DNA from: Pinirhizobacter soli
GTDB taxonomy: Bacteria > Pseudomonadota > Gammaproteobacteria > Xanthomonadales > Rhodanobacteraceae
Reading direction: 5' to 3'
DNA: 64,000 bases
Assembly (NCBI RefSeq): GCF_015905305.1
Contig: NZ_JADZLQ010000005.1
Coordinates: 86,181-150,180 of the forward strand
The position numbers and the translations under genes are program-made. This document shows positions 42,282 through 50,938 of this stretch, in pieces. Position 1 is the first letter of the stretch. Each line of letters opens with the position of its first letter. Under the pieces are notes generated by a model. That model worked only from the letters and a program-made list of their open reading frames with translations, was not told where the DNA came from and searched no databases.

Positions 42282-43661
42282 ATGCAGAAGATCCTGGACG
42301 CCATGCGCGCAGCCCACCGCCAGGAGCCACCGGCCGACGGCGCCACGCGCCGCGACCGCCTGGATCGCCTTGCCGCCCTGGTGCGGGACAACGGCGAGGC
42401 GATCGCCACGGCGATCAGCGCCGACTTCGGCCAGCGTTCCAGCGAGGAAACCTCCCTGCTGGAGGTATTCCCGAGCCTTGGCGGCATCAAGCATGCGCGC
42501 AAGCACGTACGCCGCTGGATGCGCGTGCGCAGGCACTGGGCCGGGTTCTGGTTCCTTCCCGCGCGCGTGGCCCTGCAACCGCAGGCGCTGGGCGTGGTGG
42601 GCATCATCGTGCCGTGGAACTACCCACTGTACCTGGCCGTAGGCCCCATCACCGATGCGCTGGCCGCGGGCAACCGGGTGATAGTGAAGATGTCCGAACT
42701 TACCCCGGCCTTCTCGGCGCTGTTCGCCGACCTCGTCGCCCGTTATTTCCGCGCCGACGAAGTATCGGTGGTGAACGGCGACGCGGACGTCGCCGCAGCC
42801 TTCTCCGCCCTGCCCTTCGACCACCTGCTTTTCACCGGTTCCACCGCCGTGGGCCGGCACGTCATGCGCGCAGCGTCCGCCAACCTGACGCCGGTGACGC
42901 TTGAGCTTGGCGGCAAGTCCCCCGCCATCGTCGCGCCTGGCGCACGCATGGACCACGCGGTGGAACGCATCGTCTTCGGCAAGCTGGTCAACGCCGGACA
43001 AACCTGCATCGCCCCCGACTACGTACTGCTGCCACGCGACCAGGTCGACGACTTCGTCGCCCGCGTGGGCAAGCGAGTGGAAGCGTTCTATCCCTCGATC
43101 GGGGAAAACAACCAGTACAGCTCGATCGTCAACGACCGCCATTTCGACCGGCTGCGCGGCTGGCGCGAAGACGCCGTCGCAGCCGGCGCGAAGGCGCACG
43201 TGCTCGGAAACGAAGAAGGCACGCGCCGACTCGCACCCAGCCTGCTGACGAACGTCACCGACGAGATGACGGTCATGCGCGAAGAAATCTTCGGCCCCCT
43301 CCTACCGATCGTCCCCTACGACCGCATCGAAGACGCCATCAACTTCGTCAACGACCGCCCCCACCCACTATCGCTATACCTGTTCACCGACGACCGCCGC
43401 ATCATCGACGACGTCCTCGCCCGCACCCGTGCCGGCGGCGTCACCATCAACGACACCCTCTTCCACATCGCCCAACACAACCTCCCCTTCGGCGGCGTAG
43501 GCCCCTCCGGCATGGGCGCCTACCACGGCAAAACCGGCTTCGACACCTTCTCCCGCCTAAAACCCATCCTCCGCCAAGCCCGCCTCAACGGCGTCGGCCT
43601 GCTCAACCCGCCCTACGGCACGCGCTTCCGCCGGATGCTCTCGATCATGCTCGGACGTTAG
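42282..43661 (+). CDS. coniferyl-type aldehyde dehydrogenase
   Basis: 459 residues. The catalytic Cys is C242 in 'NAGQTCIAPDY', the Glu lies in 'LELGGKSPAIV', and 'LFTGSTAVGRHVM' is the coenzyme loop. The short length, the 'GIIVPWNYPLYLAVGPITDALAAG' region and a C-terminal hydrophobic or basic end place it in the class 3/coniferyl aldehyde dehydrogenase group, which oxidises aromatic or medium to long aliphatic aldehydes. A GTG start at 42249 would add 11 residues. Last gene of the set. Hairpin repeat C begins 12 bases after the stop. Confidence 0.88.
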   Translation: MQKILDAMRAAHRQEPPADGATRRDRLDRLAALVRDNGEAIATAISADFGQRSSEETSLLEVFPSLGGIKHARKHVRRWMRVRRHWAGFWFLPARVALQPQALGVVGIIVPWNYPLYLAVGPITDALAAGNRVIVKMSELTPAFSALFADLVARYFRADEVSVVNGDADVAAAFSALPFDHLLFTGSTAVGRHVMRAASANLTPVTLELGGKSPAIVAPGARMDHAVERIVFGKLVNAGQTCIAPDYVLLPRDQVDDFVARVGKRVEAFYPSIGENNQYSSIVNDRHFDRLRGWREDAVAAGAKAHVLGNEEGTRRLAPSLLTNVTDEMTVMREEIFGPLLPIVPYDRIEDAINFVNDRPHPLSLYLFTDDRRIIDDVLARTRAGGVTINDTLFHIAQHNLPFGGVGPSGMGAYHGKTGFDTFSRLKPILRQARLNGVGLLNPPYGTRFRRMLSIMLGR

Positions 43662-43673
43662 AGCGCTGGGGCG

Positions 43674-43770
43674 AGGGGAGGGCGTTGGGTGTCATTTTCC
43701 TCACTAAGTCCTCGTCGGGCTTCGCCCTCCTGCGGAAGCGTTCCGAAAACGACACCCAACGCCCTCCCCT
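43674..43770. repeat. long hairpin repeat C (type 1), composite element 2 left end
   Basis: Arms 43674-43698 and 43746-43770 pair over 25 bp with a single mismatch. The loop is almost identical to that of repeat A (CTAAGTCCTCGTC plus GGGCTTCGCCCTCCTGCGG). The outer arm sequence differs from A but is compensated on both sides. Confidence 0.9.
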
Positions 43771-43894
43771 GGCACGCAACGGTGAACTGCAGGGAGAGCC
43801 AGGCGCAGCATGCCTCTCACGCTGCATCACATAGCGGAAGCAACCGCCAATACTCACGAGGCCATGGCTTTCCCGTGACGACCTCAAGGTCGGA
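43771..43894. other. spacer of composite element 2, no gene
   Basis: 124 bases without a gene. It begins with a box CGCAACGGTGAA (43775-43786) and GGGAGAGC (43792-43799), both found again in reverse orientation at 63971-63982 and 63959-63966. Confidence 0.7.
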
Positions 43895-43987
43895 GGGAGG
43901 CCGGCGGGTGTCACCCTGAGAGCGCTTCCGCAGGAGGGCAAAGCCCGACGAGGACTTAGCGACCAGGGTGACACCCGCCGGCCTCCC
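43895..43987. repeat. long hairpin repeat D (type 2, loop inverted), composite element 2 right end
   Basis: Arms 43895-43918 and 43964-43987 are perfectly complementary over 24 bp. The loop is the reverse complement of the A/C loop with a few changes. It stands 13 bases from the bidirectional terminator that follows. Confidence 0.9.
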
Positions 43988-44000
43988 CAACCTCGAGGCA

Positions 44001-44032
44001 AAAAAAAGCCCCCGGCAAGCGAGGGCTTTTTT
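44001..44032. terminator. bidirectional Rho-independent terminator for aldehyde dehydrogenase and fadL transcripts
   Basis: A-tract and GCCC, an 11-base loop, then GGGC and a T-tract: AAAAAAGCCC (44002-44011) pairs with GGGCTTTTTT (44023-44032). It lies 20 bases downstream of the fadL stop (minus strand), and is symmetrical, so it can stop transcription from both sides. Confidence 0.88.
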
Positions 44033-44051
44033 CTGTGCGACGCAGCAGCGC

Positions 44052-45476
44052 TTAGAAGCGGTACTGGCCGGACAGGCTGAGCAGGTTGCCCTTGTCGTCG
44101 TTTTCGCCGACCGTGAGGTCGCCGGTGGGGCTCAGGGAATTGATGTGAGCCTTGTTGACGAAGATGTGGGCGGCGCCGAGGTTCACGTCGAAGCGTTCGG
44201 ACACCTTGTAGCCCAGGCCGAAGGTCAGCCAGCGGCGGGTGGAATCGGGCACGCGTACGTCGCGGGTGGCGTTGTAGGTGGGCGTGGTGTCGACGGCCAC
44301 ACCGGTACGCAGGGTGAGCTTATCCGTGGCGTAGTACTCGCCACCGACCGAGGCGAACCAGGTGTTGCGCCAGTTAAACTCTTCAACCGTGGGCGGCTGC
44401 GACGGGTTGCCGTACTGCACGGCCAGCTCCTTGAACGAATCCCACTTCGTCCAGGAGATGTCCATGCCCAGGCCGAACTTCTCGTCCTGGTGCCAGAAGC
44501 TGGCGGTGGCGAAGGCCGGCGTGGTGAAGTCGGCGGTGCCCGAGGTGTGCGTGAACGGAGGCTGGCCCGGACCGAGCAGCGCGCCGAGGGCCGGGTTCGA
44601 AAGCAGGCCCGTTACCTGTGCGGGGACTTGGAAGTTGGCGGTGCCTTCGAGCGTGTGGGAGATCTTCGAGTGGTAGTTCAGCGCGAAGCGGTCCTGCGCG
44701 GTGAGCTTCCAGAAGCCACCCAGCTGCCAGCCGTAGGCCCAGTCGTCGCCCTTGATCTTGGCGCGGCCGTCGGTGCCCGGCGGAACGATGGCGTTAACCG
44801 CGCCCAGGAACTGCGGTGGAAGGGCGCCGGCGGCGACACCCTGCTGTGCAATACCGAGAGCCACCGTGTTGAAGTTGATCGCGCTGGTGAGTTCGGCGCT
44901 GGTGCGCTGGGCGATGGCGCTGGCACCCAGGGTGAAGGTATCGGTGACATCGAACGAGGCCGACAGCGTGGCATCGAGGGATTTGAAATCGGACTTCAGG
45001 CCGCTGTAGCGACCGGTGAAATCGTTGTCGTAGTCGGTCTTGAAGCCGAACGGCGCGGTAAGGGCCACGCCCACGTGCCAGCGATCGGAGACCTTGGACT
45101 GGAAGTACATGGCCGGCACCGGGATGGTCGTACCCGCATCGCCGCCGTTGGAACCGGCGATCGGACGGCCGAAGGCATCGTTGGAGCTACCGGAGAACTT
45201 GGTGCTGAAATTGATGGCGGTGACGTCGGCCTGGAAGGTGTTGCCGTCCAGCATGGTCATCGCGGCCGGGTTGTTCACGATCACCGAGGCATCGTTGCCG
45301 GCGGTAACGGAACCGGCGAAGGCCGTACCGAGCGCCTTGGCGCTGTTTTCCTTCAGCTGGAACGCGCTGGCGTCGGCGGCGCGCGGGGCAACCAGTGCGC
45401 CGGCGATGGCAACGGAGAGGGCGGCAAATGCCAGCGGGCGAACCGCCCAGGCGCGGCGGGTAAGGGACATCTGCAT
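44052..45476 (-). CDS. FadL-type outer-membrane long-chain fatty acid transporter
   Basis: 474 residues. ATG at 45476 has AGGAG seven bases upstream. Signal peptide ends near 'RAADASA', so the mature protein begins 'FQLKENSAKALGTAFAG', the usual FadL N-terminus that plugs the barrel with the NPA-like 'VNNPAAMT'. A 14-strand barrel ends in 'LSLSGQYRF' with terminal Phe. Moves long-chain fatty acids or other hydrophobic compounds across the outer membrane. An inverted repeat at 45551-45566 may be an operator. Its neighbour across the repeat element is an aldehyde dehydrogenase. Confidence 0.92.
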   Translation of the reverse strand: MQMSLTRRAWAVRPLAFAALSVAIAGALVAPRAADASAFQLKENSAKALGTAFAGSVTAGNDASVIVNNPAAMTMLDGNTFQADVTAINFSTKFSGSSNDAFGRPIAGSNGGDAGTTIPVPAMYFQSKVSDRWHVGVALTAPFGFKTDYDNDFTGRYSGLKSDFKSLDATLSASFDVTDTFTLGASAIAQRTSAELTSAINFNTVALGIAQQGVAAGALPPQFLGAVNAIVPPGTDGRAKIKGDDWAYGWQLGGFWKLTAQDRFALNYHSKISHTLEGTANFQVPAQVTGLLSNPALGALLGPGQPPFTHTSGTADFTTPAFATASFWHQDEKFGLGMDISWTKWDSFKELAVQYGNPSQPPTVEEFNWRNTWFASVGGEYYATDKLTLRTGVAVDTTPTYNATRDVRVPDSTRRWLTFGLGYKVSERFDVNLGAAHIFVNKAHINSLSPTGDLTVGENDDKGNLLSLSGQYRF

Positions 45477-45550
45477 TTGTGGACTCCTGCCAGTTTGTTC
45501 TTATGAGTTCGAGGCGAGACTGCCCCGAGGCCTAAGAGCCCCGTGTAACA

Positions 45551-45566
45551 GCGCGTTCATACGCGC
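45551..45566. promoter_or_regulatory. inverted repeat upstream of fadL, candidate operator
   Basis: GCGCGT-TCAT-ACGCGC, 75-90 bases before the fadL start. On the minus strand it sits just downstream of a TTGTCA that could serve as -35 box, so a repressor there would block transcription. The assignment is by eye and weak. Confidence 0.3.
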
Positions 45567-45740
45567 GTTTGACAATCCCGGGCGAGACTGTGCCGTGAAC
45601 TTTTCGTTAGCGCAAGTGGCGGTGCAGCAAAATGGGACACGGCTCCACCTTTAATCGGGTATAACCCATGCAGCGCTTCGATCCGGCACGAAGCGTTGTT
45701 ATGCTTGTCCGGCCAGCCAACACGAAACACGGGGATGCCC

Positions 45741-46028
45741 ATGCAGTGCTTCGTCTACGCCAGCCAGCGAAAGTCCAATACCTATGTGTGGTTGCACGAA
45801 CGCGACGCCTTCGACGTCCTGCCCGAGCCCCTTAGCCTGATGCTGGGGCAATTGAGTCTGGCCATGGAGCTGGAGCTGGACGACAGCCGCCGCCTTCCCC
45901 AGGAAGACGCCAAGGAAGTGCTGGCCAACCTTGCCGAGCACGGCTGGCACCTGCAAATTCCCCCGGGGGATACCCTAGCCGTGGGCAACCAGCACTACCG
46001 CGAGGCGCTGCGCGAACCCCGCGACTAG
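45741..46028 (+). CDS. YcgL domain protein
   Basis: 95 residues from the ATG at 45741, with GGGGAT a few bases before. ATG at 45735 is an alternative. 'MQCFVYASQRKSNTYVWLHE' and 'WHLQIPPGD' match the small conserved YcgL family of Gammaproteobacteria. Its function is not settled. The upstream region up to fadL (about 260 bases) is a shared divergent promoter region. Confidence 0.85.
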   Translation: MQCFVYASQRKSNTYVWLHERDAFDVLPEPLSLMLGQLSLAMELELDDSRRLPQEDAKEVLANLAEHGWHLQIPPGDTLAVGNQHYREALREPRD

Positions 46029-46174
46029 TTCCCCGTCGGAGCTTTCGAACGGCAGGTCCAAGCCCTCCGACACCACCATACGCGGAGGGTCCGCACATGA
46101 AGGCGAATATGTCTATTGCTTGCCGACCTGCGGCAGCCATCCGCACGCTAGCTCTCCGACATGAGCGCTAACGA

Positions 46175-46627
46175 TCACTTGTGTGCTGAAGTACCACTTG
46201 TTTGAAGATGCTCGAGCTCTCGAATCGCATCCTTTGTCTCTCGCTCTTCGCCTGAATTACCGCAATTGTCAACAAAATACCCGTGGCCATAGTTGTATAG
46301 GAATACGAGGTACGACTTGCCGACATCCATCGGAAAGCGTGAGGTTGTGTTCTCGGACCATACCTTAACCGCTTGCCCTGGCTTTCCCTTGAATGACCGC
46401 TCAACCTTCAAGGAATAGATCGTGTAGTCCACCCCGTTCGGGTCATCGCGAGAAGTTACATTCTTACTGGAAATCACGGATCCAATTAGGACGACTCTAC
46501 TATCTCGAAATTCCTTGTCGACATTGGGTTGGCCGCTCTCGCAGGACGCCATAGAGAAGCGGCACGATGTCATAAGTGCTATCGCAAGTACGCACCTCGA
46601 GACCTTCGAGACACGATGCTTCTGCAT
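46175..46627 (-). CDS. secreted NTR/TIMP-like protein, candidate partner or immunity factor of the Rhs protein
   Basis: 150 residues. The ATG shares one base with the Rhs stop codon (TAATG), so the two are translated as a unit. Signal peptide about 1-28 (ending SMAS-C). After it, Cys29 and Cys122 could form a disulfide. The patterns 'EFRDSRVVLIGSV', 'YSLKVERSFKG', 'VKVW' and 'GKSYLVFLY' resemble the netrin/TIMP-like (NTR) beta-barrel, which in eukaryotes inhibits metalloproteases. This resemblance is by eye. Directly downstream of an Rhs protein is the usual place for the immunity gene, but cytosolic immunity proteins normally lack signal peptides. Base composition is lower in GC than surroundings. 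Confidence 0.6.
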   Translation of the reverse strand: MQKHRVSKVSRCVLAIALMTSCRFSMASCESGQPNVDKEFRDSRVVLIGSVISSKNVTSRDDPNGVDYTIYSLKVERSFKGKPGQAVKVWSENTTSRFPMDVGKSYLVFLYNYGHGYFVDNCGNSGEERETKDAIRELEHLQTSGTSAHK

Positions 46628-49600
46628 TAGTGAGTTCCCTGAGGGCAAGCAGAGCCGTCGGGCATGTCTACGGTCACGCCAATGACGCCTAGGTCAGAGG
46701 GTATCCCGGGAATCTCAAGCATCAGCGGAGTAACGCCATCATTTTGATCTGCAGCCTGAGACATCAGTGTTGACTGAAACTGTGCTATCGACCAATGGTG
46801 TGCCTGCCTCGTTTTACTGTCATCCATGATGTCGCGAATTCCGTTGAAAGTCGTTCCATCACTCAACGTTCCACTTACCTGGTCGAGCACCGGCCTCAAT
46901 TGGTCCTTCGTCATTCCCCATTGGCTCGGTATCACGGCAGTGGAGTCAGAAGTGACGCCATACTTTGCAATGTTTGAAGGAGTTCCGTTAAAAGCCCCTC
47001 CCTTACCCACAAGCTTGGGATTTCCACGACGGACTCTGGCGGCACCTGTGCAAGTGCATAGTCCCATAGGATCGACGTTGCTAAGTGGGTTTCCATGAAC
47101 ATATTGGTATGGATTAGACCCATCGGTTAATCCGAGGGGGTCAGGCTGCAAATATTTCCCTTCGCTGGGATCATAATCCCTAGCTCTGTTGAACCACGTT
47201 CCATTCTCCGCGTCGTAGATTTGCCCCGGAAGACCTACTTCGACTCCCGGAAGACTACCAAGAGTAATTGCGCGATCGAACGGCATATTGTCAGCAGTCC
47301 AAACTGGTTGCGCCGTGGCATCGGTAATGACTTGGGGCCGACCGAGATGGTCCGAGTGCGCATAGTAAAGAGTAGCGGCGCTTGACCCCGGCGCGGCATG
47401 GACCAGGCCTACTAGCTGGCCGGAAAGGTAGATATAGAAGTTGTAGCCATTGGCGGTCGAAGTCTCGTCAAGAACGGAGCCATCAAGCAAGTAGCCATAA
47501 TAGGTAGTCTCGATCGGCGTAATCTTCCGCGTCCGCAACCCTATAGCATCGTAATAGTAATTGCTCTGTCCCGCCGGATAGGTTGGGCAGGTTCCATTGC
47601 CTTCGCAGTAACTGACCGCCGCCGACCTTGATGCGCCAGTCATATGACCGAGGGAGTCGTACGTATACGTGTCAGTAGATCCGCCAAAACTATGAGTGGC
47701 ACGGTTGCCGACGGCATCATAAGTGTACGAGTGTGCGCCTCGCGATAGCATGTGATTACTGCTCGGATCAACTACAGCCGACTCAGAAATCACCGTGTTC
47801 TGCTGAATACGGTTTCCATTTGCATCGTACTGCAGAGCCATAGGTGCCAGCCCGGTGATCTGAGTAACCTGGTTGTTCGCGTCGTACGTGTATTGCTGGT
47901 TTTGCGAGGAAACATGGTAGTCATTGATGATCGTAAGACGATTGCTGTAGTCCCAGCCCAGGGCCAGATACTGGAGATTGGCGCCCCCGCTTATGTCTGT
48001 CGTAATCGTTTTTACGCGTCCGTCCGTATCGCGACCCCATGCCCTGACAAGACCATTTCCATAGGTCAGCGAGCTCGGCAATCCACTTCCGTCGTACATG
48101 ACACCGCTGACAACGTGGTAGGTCTGGCCGCCGAATGCGACATCAATGCTTGAAACGTTACCATCAGTCCATGTGTACAGGACCCCGTAGTTTCCGTGCA
48201 GGAAGTAGTTCAGTCTGGAATCGCCGTTGTATAGAAAAGTATCCGTAGAAGTTCCTTGGAAATTCGACGTCGTCCGCTGGCTCACATTGCCGACTTTATC
48301 GTAGGCGTAGGAAGCAGACGTCGTGCCATCTGTGTAGTTACAAAGATGACCAAGGCCATTCGTACATGAGTCATAGATATAAGAGCGGGTAATTCCGTCG
48401 GCAATGACCTGAGTGGTTCTACCAAGAGCATCATGACTTACTGAAATCAACGATCCGTCATTTCGAGTCATGCTGGAAAGGCTTCCGTTCGAGTCGAACA
48501 AATAATTTGTAGTTCCAGTATCAGGGCTATGAGACGCCCGCATGATGCCAAGACCATCGACATCGTACGTCGTGACTAGCCCCCTAGGATCCGTCACCTG
48601 GGTAATATGGTCTCCCGCATCAAGCTTATACGTGGCGGTTCCGCCTCTTCCATCCACCACAGACGATACGCGGTTTAGTGGATCATAGTTCTTCGTGAAC
48701 GTGCCGTCATACGTGCTAATCGACTTAGGATTACCATTTAAATCGTAAGTTGTTGATTGCCATTGACCACCATTTTCTCTAATCTTAATGCGGCGACCAA
48801 GTTCGTCGTAGTCGAAATAAACGGAACGCTGTGCGTACGTAGCTCCATTCTGATATATCGCATCGCTAATAATGTCGCCATTAGCGTCGTACGCGTACCG
48901 GTGAATGGTAACGGCGCCGCTCGGACCGTACCAAGTCCTTGCGCTTACCCGGAAGGCGCTGTCGTAGTCGTAATGAATGCGCTCACCATCAAACTTTACG
49001 TAGTCACTGACAAGACCATTGGACGCGTAGGTGTAGGTCGCCGTGTTGGTCGCGTTGTATGTGTGCTTGATGCTTTGGATGCGCCCCCTTGCGTCGTACA
49101 GGAAGGACGTGACATCGCCATTTTGTGATGTCACTGTCTGCGGGGATCCGAGCGCGGTGAAATTGGAGAACGACGAAATATGCCCCATGGCGTCCTGGAC
49201 TTGCGTCCCTCGGCCCATCGCATCGTATGTAAAAACTTGTTTTTCTTGCCCGCCCGGCGGCGTAATCGTCAACGTGTTCGTCATTCCATTTGAATAGTAT
49301 GTTCGGACGTACGTTGTAGTCAGGGCCTGCGAGGGGACGCCGATGCCTGCAAGGTTCGTTACGGTGACGCTTGCAAGATGGCCATGGTCATCATATGAAT
49401 AAGCAGTCTTGTTGTATCCTGAAATTTGGCTTGACAGCAGTCGATTCGTTCCCGCTGTTGTGTCCCATGTATTGGTCGTTGTTCGCGCAACGGACGTCCC
49501 GGAAGCTTCCGTTTCACCAGTGAGTTGTCCGTTTGGCGCGTAGGTGTACGTCGTAAGATTTCCGGCGTTATCTCTCGACGCACTCATGTTTCCATTGGAA

Positions 49601-50865
49601 TCATAGTTAACCGAAGAGGTTGTTGCTGGACAGCTGGCGGTGGCACTGCCAGACATGTTTACTAATAGACCGCTCGAATTGTATTGAAACGTCGTTACCA
49701 GCCCCAGCGGATTGGTTACCGTGGCGACCGCACCGGTTGAGTTAGATCCATACGAGAATTTTGTCGTCTCTGTTCCGTCTGCCATGCCTGCGAGTGTTAC
49801 GCGACCTGAAGAGTCGTACTGAGTAACGTCATGGGCGACGCCGTTGTAGTCGGTCTCTGTCAATACGCCTTCAAGAGCCGTGCCGATCACCTGGTATTTG
49901 TATTGGACTGTAGTCGCGGGATTGCCCGGATAAGATTCGGAGTTAATCTCGTAAAGCGTGGAGCCAGTGACACTATTTGCCGTGATAGTGGAGTTGTACG
50001 TGTATGTGGATCCTGCTGGATCCGTGACCACGACGACGGCCGTCAGGTTGGTCGTATTGAGTGTTGTCGAAATTTTGTAGCTCTGCCCCGATGTGTGGGT
50101 GACCATGACAGTGTTGGCATCAGGCCTTGTGAGCGTCCAGCTGATTCCATTGGGGTTGGTAATTTTGGTAAGCGTGCCCCAGTAGTCAAAAAGGTAGACG
50201 TTCGAATCCTCCCCACGTACGGTGTAGGTGTTGCTTGTGCTGTCGTACGTAAGGGTGGCAGTGCCAGCCGGCAGGAACGGGCCGTGAATATTCACGGCAG
50301 TGGGCGTGGACGCTTGAGGAGATTGCTCACTGAAAGACAGCAATGACCCGTCGGGCATCGCCAATTTTACTGGTGAGCATGCTTGACCGTTGCCGAAGCA
50401 CCTCGTGCCAATGAGATTGTAGTCGATGTTTGCACGCCAGGCGCCGTTGAGGATATTGCCGTATGCGTGGGAGGTGTAGTAGCGCTTAAAACTTAGCCCC
50501 ATCTCTCCGGGAAGCTGAAATTCTGTAACAGCCTCAACTTTCGTTCCTGTCGATACAAGCACAGGATCGGAAAGGCTGTCTGCACAAGGATTCTTATTGC
50601 TGTTGGAATTAGCGGCTGCCTGCGTACTCGCAGAAGTATGAACGCCACCACCACCTTTAGGCCCAATCACTTCGACTGGTTGCGTTGGAGGTTCTGAGGC
50701 CCAGCAATTCCCAATGGCTGTAGACGTAAAAGGAACACCATCAATGGTGACACTGGTGTCGAATGTTTCGCAGCTCACTCCGCCGATTTGGATAACCGCT
50801 TTTGCCTGCGGACAAAAGATGAGCACACCCAAGCTGACCGCTAGGATCGCAAGATATCTAAACAC
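46627..50865 (-). CDS. Rhs/YD-repeat protein with Sec signal and variable C-terminal domain
   Basis: 1412 residues, GTG start with AGGGGA seven bases upstream. Signal peptide about 1-23 (ending QAKA), so it is exported by Sec, unlike T6SS-type Rhs with PAAR domains. Residues about 95-260 hold the DUF6531-like entry ('DPVLVSTGTKVEAVTEFQLPG'), followed by more than 20 YD repeats ('YDANGN', 'YDALGR', 'YTYDSLGHMTG'). The core ends with 'YDPSEGKYLQPDPLGL' and 'YVHGNPLSNVDPMGL' (about 1265-1269). The last 143 residues (1270-1412, bases 46627-47058) are a unique domain with a 'QAHHW' motif. GC content is clearly lower than neighbouring genes, a sign of transfer. Confidence 0.88.
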   Translation of the reverse strand: MFRYLAILAVSLGVLIFCPQAKAVIQIGGVSCETFDTSVTIDGVPFTSTAIGNCWASEPPTQPVEVIGPKGGGGVHTSASTQAAANSNSNKNPCADSLSDPVLVSTGTKVEAVTEFQLPGEMGLSFKRYYTSHAYGNILNGAWRANIDYNLIGTRCFGNGQACSPVKLAMPDGSLLSFSEQSPQASTPTAVNIHGPFLPAGTATLTYDSTSNTYTVRGEDSNVYLFDYWGTLTKITNPNGISWTLTRPDANTVMVTHTSGQSYKISTTLNTTNLTAVVVVTDPAGSTYTYNSTITANSVTGSTLYEINSESYPGNPATTVQYKYQVIGTALEGVLTETDYNGVAHDVTQYDSSGRVTLAGMADGTETTKFSYGSNSTGAVATVTNPLGLVTTFQYNSSGLLVNMSGSATASCPATTSSVNYDSNGNMSASRDNAGNLTTYTYAPNGQLTGETEASGTSVARTTTNTWDTTAGTNRLLSSQISGYNKTAYSYDDHGHLASVTVTNLAGIGVPSQALTTTYVRTYYSNGMTNTLTITPPGGQEKQVFTYDAMGRGTQVQDAMGHISSFSNFTALGSPQTVTSQNGDVTSFLYDARGRIQSIKHTYNATNTATYTYASNGLVSDYVKFDGERIHYDYDSAFRVSARTWYGPSGAVTIHRYAYDANGDIISDAIYQNGATYAQRSVYFDYDELGRRIKIRENGGQWQSTTYDLNGNPKSISTYDGTFTKNYDPLNRVSSVVDGRGGTATYKLDAGDHITQVTDPRGLVTTYDVDGLGIMRASHSPDTGTTNYLFDSNGSLSSMTRNDGSLISVSHDALGRTTQVIADGITRSYIYDSCTNGLGHLCNYTDGTTSASYAYDKVGNVSQRTTSNFQGTSTDTFLYNGDSRLNYFLHGNYGVLYTWTDGNVSSIDVAFGGQTYHVVSGVMYDGSGLPSSLTYGNGLVRAWGRDTDGRVKTITTDISGGANLQYLALGWDYSNRLTIINDYHVSSQNQQYTYDANNQVTQITGLAPMALQYDANGNRIQQNTVISESAVVDPSSNHMLSRGAHSYTYDAVGNRATHSFGGSTDTYTYDSLGHMTGASRSAAVSYCEGNGTCPTYPAGQSNYYYDAIGLRTRKITPIETTYYGYLLDGSVLDETSTANGYNFYIYLSGQLVGLVHAAPGSSAATLYYAHSDHLGRPQVITDATAQPVWTADNMPFDRAITLGSLPGVEVGLPGQIYDAENGTWFNRARDYDPSEGKYLQPDPLGLTDGSNPYQYVHGNPLSNVDPMGLCTCTGAARVRRGNPKLVGKGGAFNGTPSNIAKYGVTSDSTAVIPSQWGMTKDQLRPVLDQVSGTLSDGTTFNGIRDIMDDSKTRQAHHWSIAQFQSTLMSQAADQNDGVTPLMLEIPGIPSDLGVIGVTVDMPDGSACPQGTH

Positions 50866-50909
50866 CAGTTTTCCCCTGTTAAACTTCCACGCATTGCGCG
50901 CGTTTGTGG

Positions 50910-50938
50910 AATATGTCGCCGCAAAGTTTCGCCGTCAA
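50910..50938 (-). promoter_or_regulatory. probable sigma-70 promoter of the Rhs gene
   Basis: Minus strand TTGACG (50933-50938), a 17-base spacer and CATATT (50910-50915), ending 45 bases upstream of the GTG start. Spacing is optimal. Confidence 0.55.

Noticed and set aside
43645..44001. 118-codon minus-strand frame across the hairpin repeats, encoding the recurrent RRRAKPDEDL peptide
   Set aside because: The peptide is just translation of the repeat loop; the same words appear wherever the repeat occurs and no gene context supports it.
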